DNA from: JBBAEA01 sp041656175
GTDB taxonomy: Bacteria > Myxococcota_A > Bradymonadia > UBA4248
Direction: 5' to 3'
DNA length: 14,521 nucleotides
Assembly: GCA_041656175.1 (NCBI GenBank)
Contig: JBBAEA010000093.1
Coordinates: 1-14,521, forward strand
Shown piece after piece: positions 13,962 through 14,521 of the stretch. The translations under genes and the position numbers were made by a program. Positions within the stretch are counted from its first letter, which is position 1, and every line of letters starts with the position of its first letter. The notes under the pieces are model-generated. The model was given only the letters and a program-made list of their open reading frames with translations, did not search any database and was not told the origin of the DNA.

Positions 13962-14521
13962 ATGCGGAAAATATTGTGGATATTCTTAGCAATCGTGTTG
14001 GTATTGAGCGTTTCATGCGAAAAGCGGCGCTCGTCCTCGGACTTGCCTGAAGCGCAAGACGACGAAAGACTGCAGCCCCCCAGTTCGCCAAGCGTAGCTT
14101 ACGATGGCGACACACCAATGCTCGAAGCGCCAACGATTTTGGAGCAACGGGAAGGCAAAAGAGTCGACAACACAGAGCGCGCGTCGAAACGCTCGCAGGC
14201 CACGCGCCCAGGAAGTAGCTGGATTTACAACGCAAACAGCAAGGGCGGCGCCTTCGTTTTGGCGGCGGCGAGTAAGGCGGGAACGATAGGCGGCGATATG
14301 ATTCGACGCATCGATCTGGTGGGTTCAAAACCCGTGGAACATGACTACAACCGCGATGTGAAAGGCGTACAAGGCGCATATATAATGATACCCGATGAAA
14401 TGCGGGCGAGCGTGCCCTCGCGGCTTATTGATGCGGATGGGCTGTTTTCGGGAAGCATTTGTGCGCTAGTAGCGGGGCCCGATAAAACGATAATTGCGTT
14501 ATCTGGAAGCATCGGAGGTGC
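13962..14521 (+). CDS. Lipoprotein of unknown function, cut by the window end
   Basis: The start is ATG 13962, set by a textbook AAGGAGG (13948-13954) seven bases upstream. The frame stays open for 186 codons to the edge of the window, so the C-terminus is missing. The protein begins MRKILW, a hydrophobic run and LSVSC, giving a lipidated Cys19; the -3 residue is Ser, a slightly weak lipobox. Residues 20-85 are polar, rich in Glu, Arg, Ser and Pro, and probably a disordered spacer after the lipid anchor. From about 86 a folded region starts (SSWIYNANSKGGAFVLAAAS, then DMIRRIDLVGS and GAYIMIPDEM) with no family I recognise. The gene is divergent from the 11736-13379 lipoprotein gene, with repeat C between them. 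Confidence 0.85.
   Translation, partial: MRKILWIFLAIVLVLSVSCEKRRSSSDLPEAQDDERLQPPSSPSVAYDGDTPMLEAPTILEQREGKRVDNTERASKRSQATRPGSSWIYNANSKGGAFVLAAASKAGTIGGDMIRRIDLVGSKPVEHDYNRDVKGVQGAYIMIPDEMRASVPSRLIDADGLFSGSICALVAGPDKTIIALSGSIGG

Noticed and set aside
13942..14379. 145-codon minus-strand frame over the right-hand lipoprotein gene
   Set aside because: The plus-strand frame from 13962 has an ideal AAGGAGG, a lipoprotein signal and an open frame to the edge. The antisense frame is Arg/Cys-rich shadow.

Overview
The window reads like the chromosome of a didermic bacterium of deltaproteobacterial type (Myxococcota/Bradymonadota-like). This rests on three lipoproteins with lipobox signal peptides, a giant multi-domain surface-type lipoprotein, and a cysteine-rich lipoprotein carrying the 'CSDxIDNDGDxxxDCxDPDC' and 'GEDCDG' modules typical of that group. 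The lineage is an inference. No rRNA, tRNA, CRISPR array, transposase or phage gene is visible.

Layout. 1-422: non-coding, with a multi-hairpin repeat (copy A). 423-2114: a membrane sensor histidine kinase (PilS/NtrB-like, GTG start) with no response regulator in view. 2346-7364: a lipoprotein of about 1,670 residues with five divergent Ig-like modules, an Asp-rich linker with EF-hand/dockerin-like calcium loops, and Cys-rich segments, closed by a strong hairpin terminator at 7409-7456. 7457-8187: a long AT-rich then hairpin-rich intergenic stretch with one doubtful small ORF. 8188-9846: an AlbA_2/Schlafen-type putative regulator with helix-turn-helix-like ends. 9847-10202: intergenic, mostly filled by repeat copy B, then a perfect operator-like palindrome. 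10203-10685 and 10699-11571: a probable two-gene operon of a HesB/IscA-like protein with a periodic Cys-Gly tail and a HEAT-repeat-like protein. 11736-13379 (minus): a Cys-rich lipoprotein with a GATase-like C-terminal domain, convergent with the HEAT gene. 13380-13961: divergent intergenic region with a tandem octamer repeat, a small ORF and repeat copy C. 13962-end: a third lipoprotein, cut by the window edge.

Most notable is the repeat family A/B/C. The copies lie in three separate intergenic regions. They share a left motif (CGCGC-RR-GYTTCC), a hairpin with an invariant TATTC pentaloop whose stem changes sequence but keeps pairing, and, in B and C, ends built from a G6/C6 hairpin on one side and GATCYYGCGCTACCCCCC on the other. 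The distance from left motif to loop is 58, 59 and 58 nt. A and B also carry the same 73-bp module in opposite orientation. This looks like a modular, structured, non-coding dispersed element that I do not recognise. The genes themselves do not form one obvious pathway; they are mostly envelope and sensing functions.
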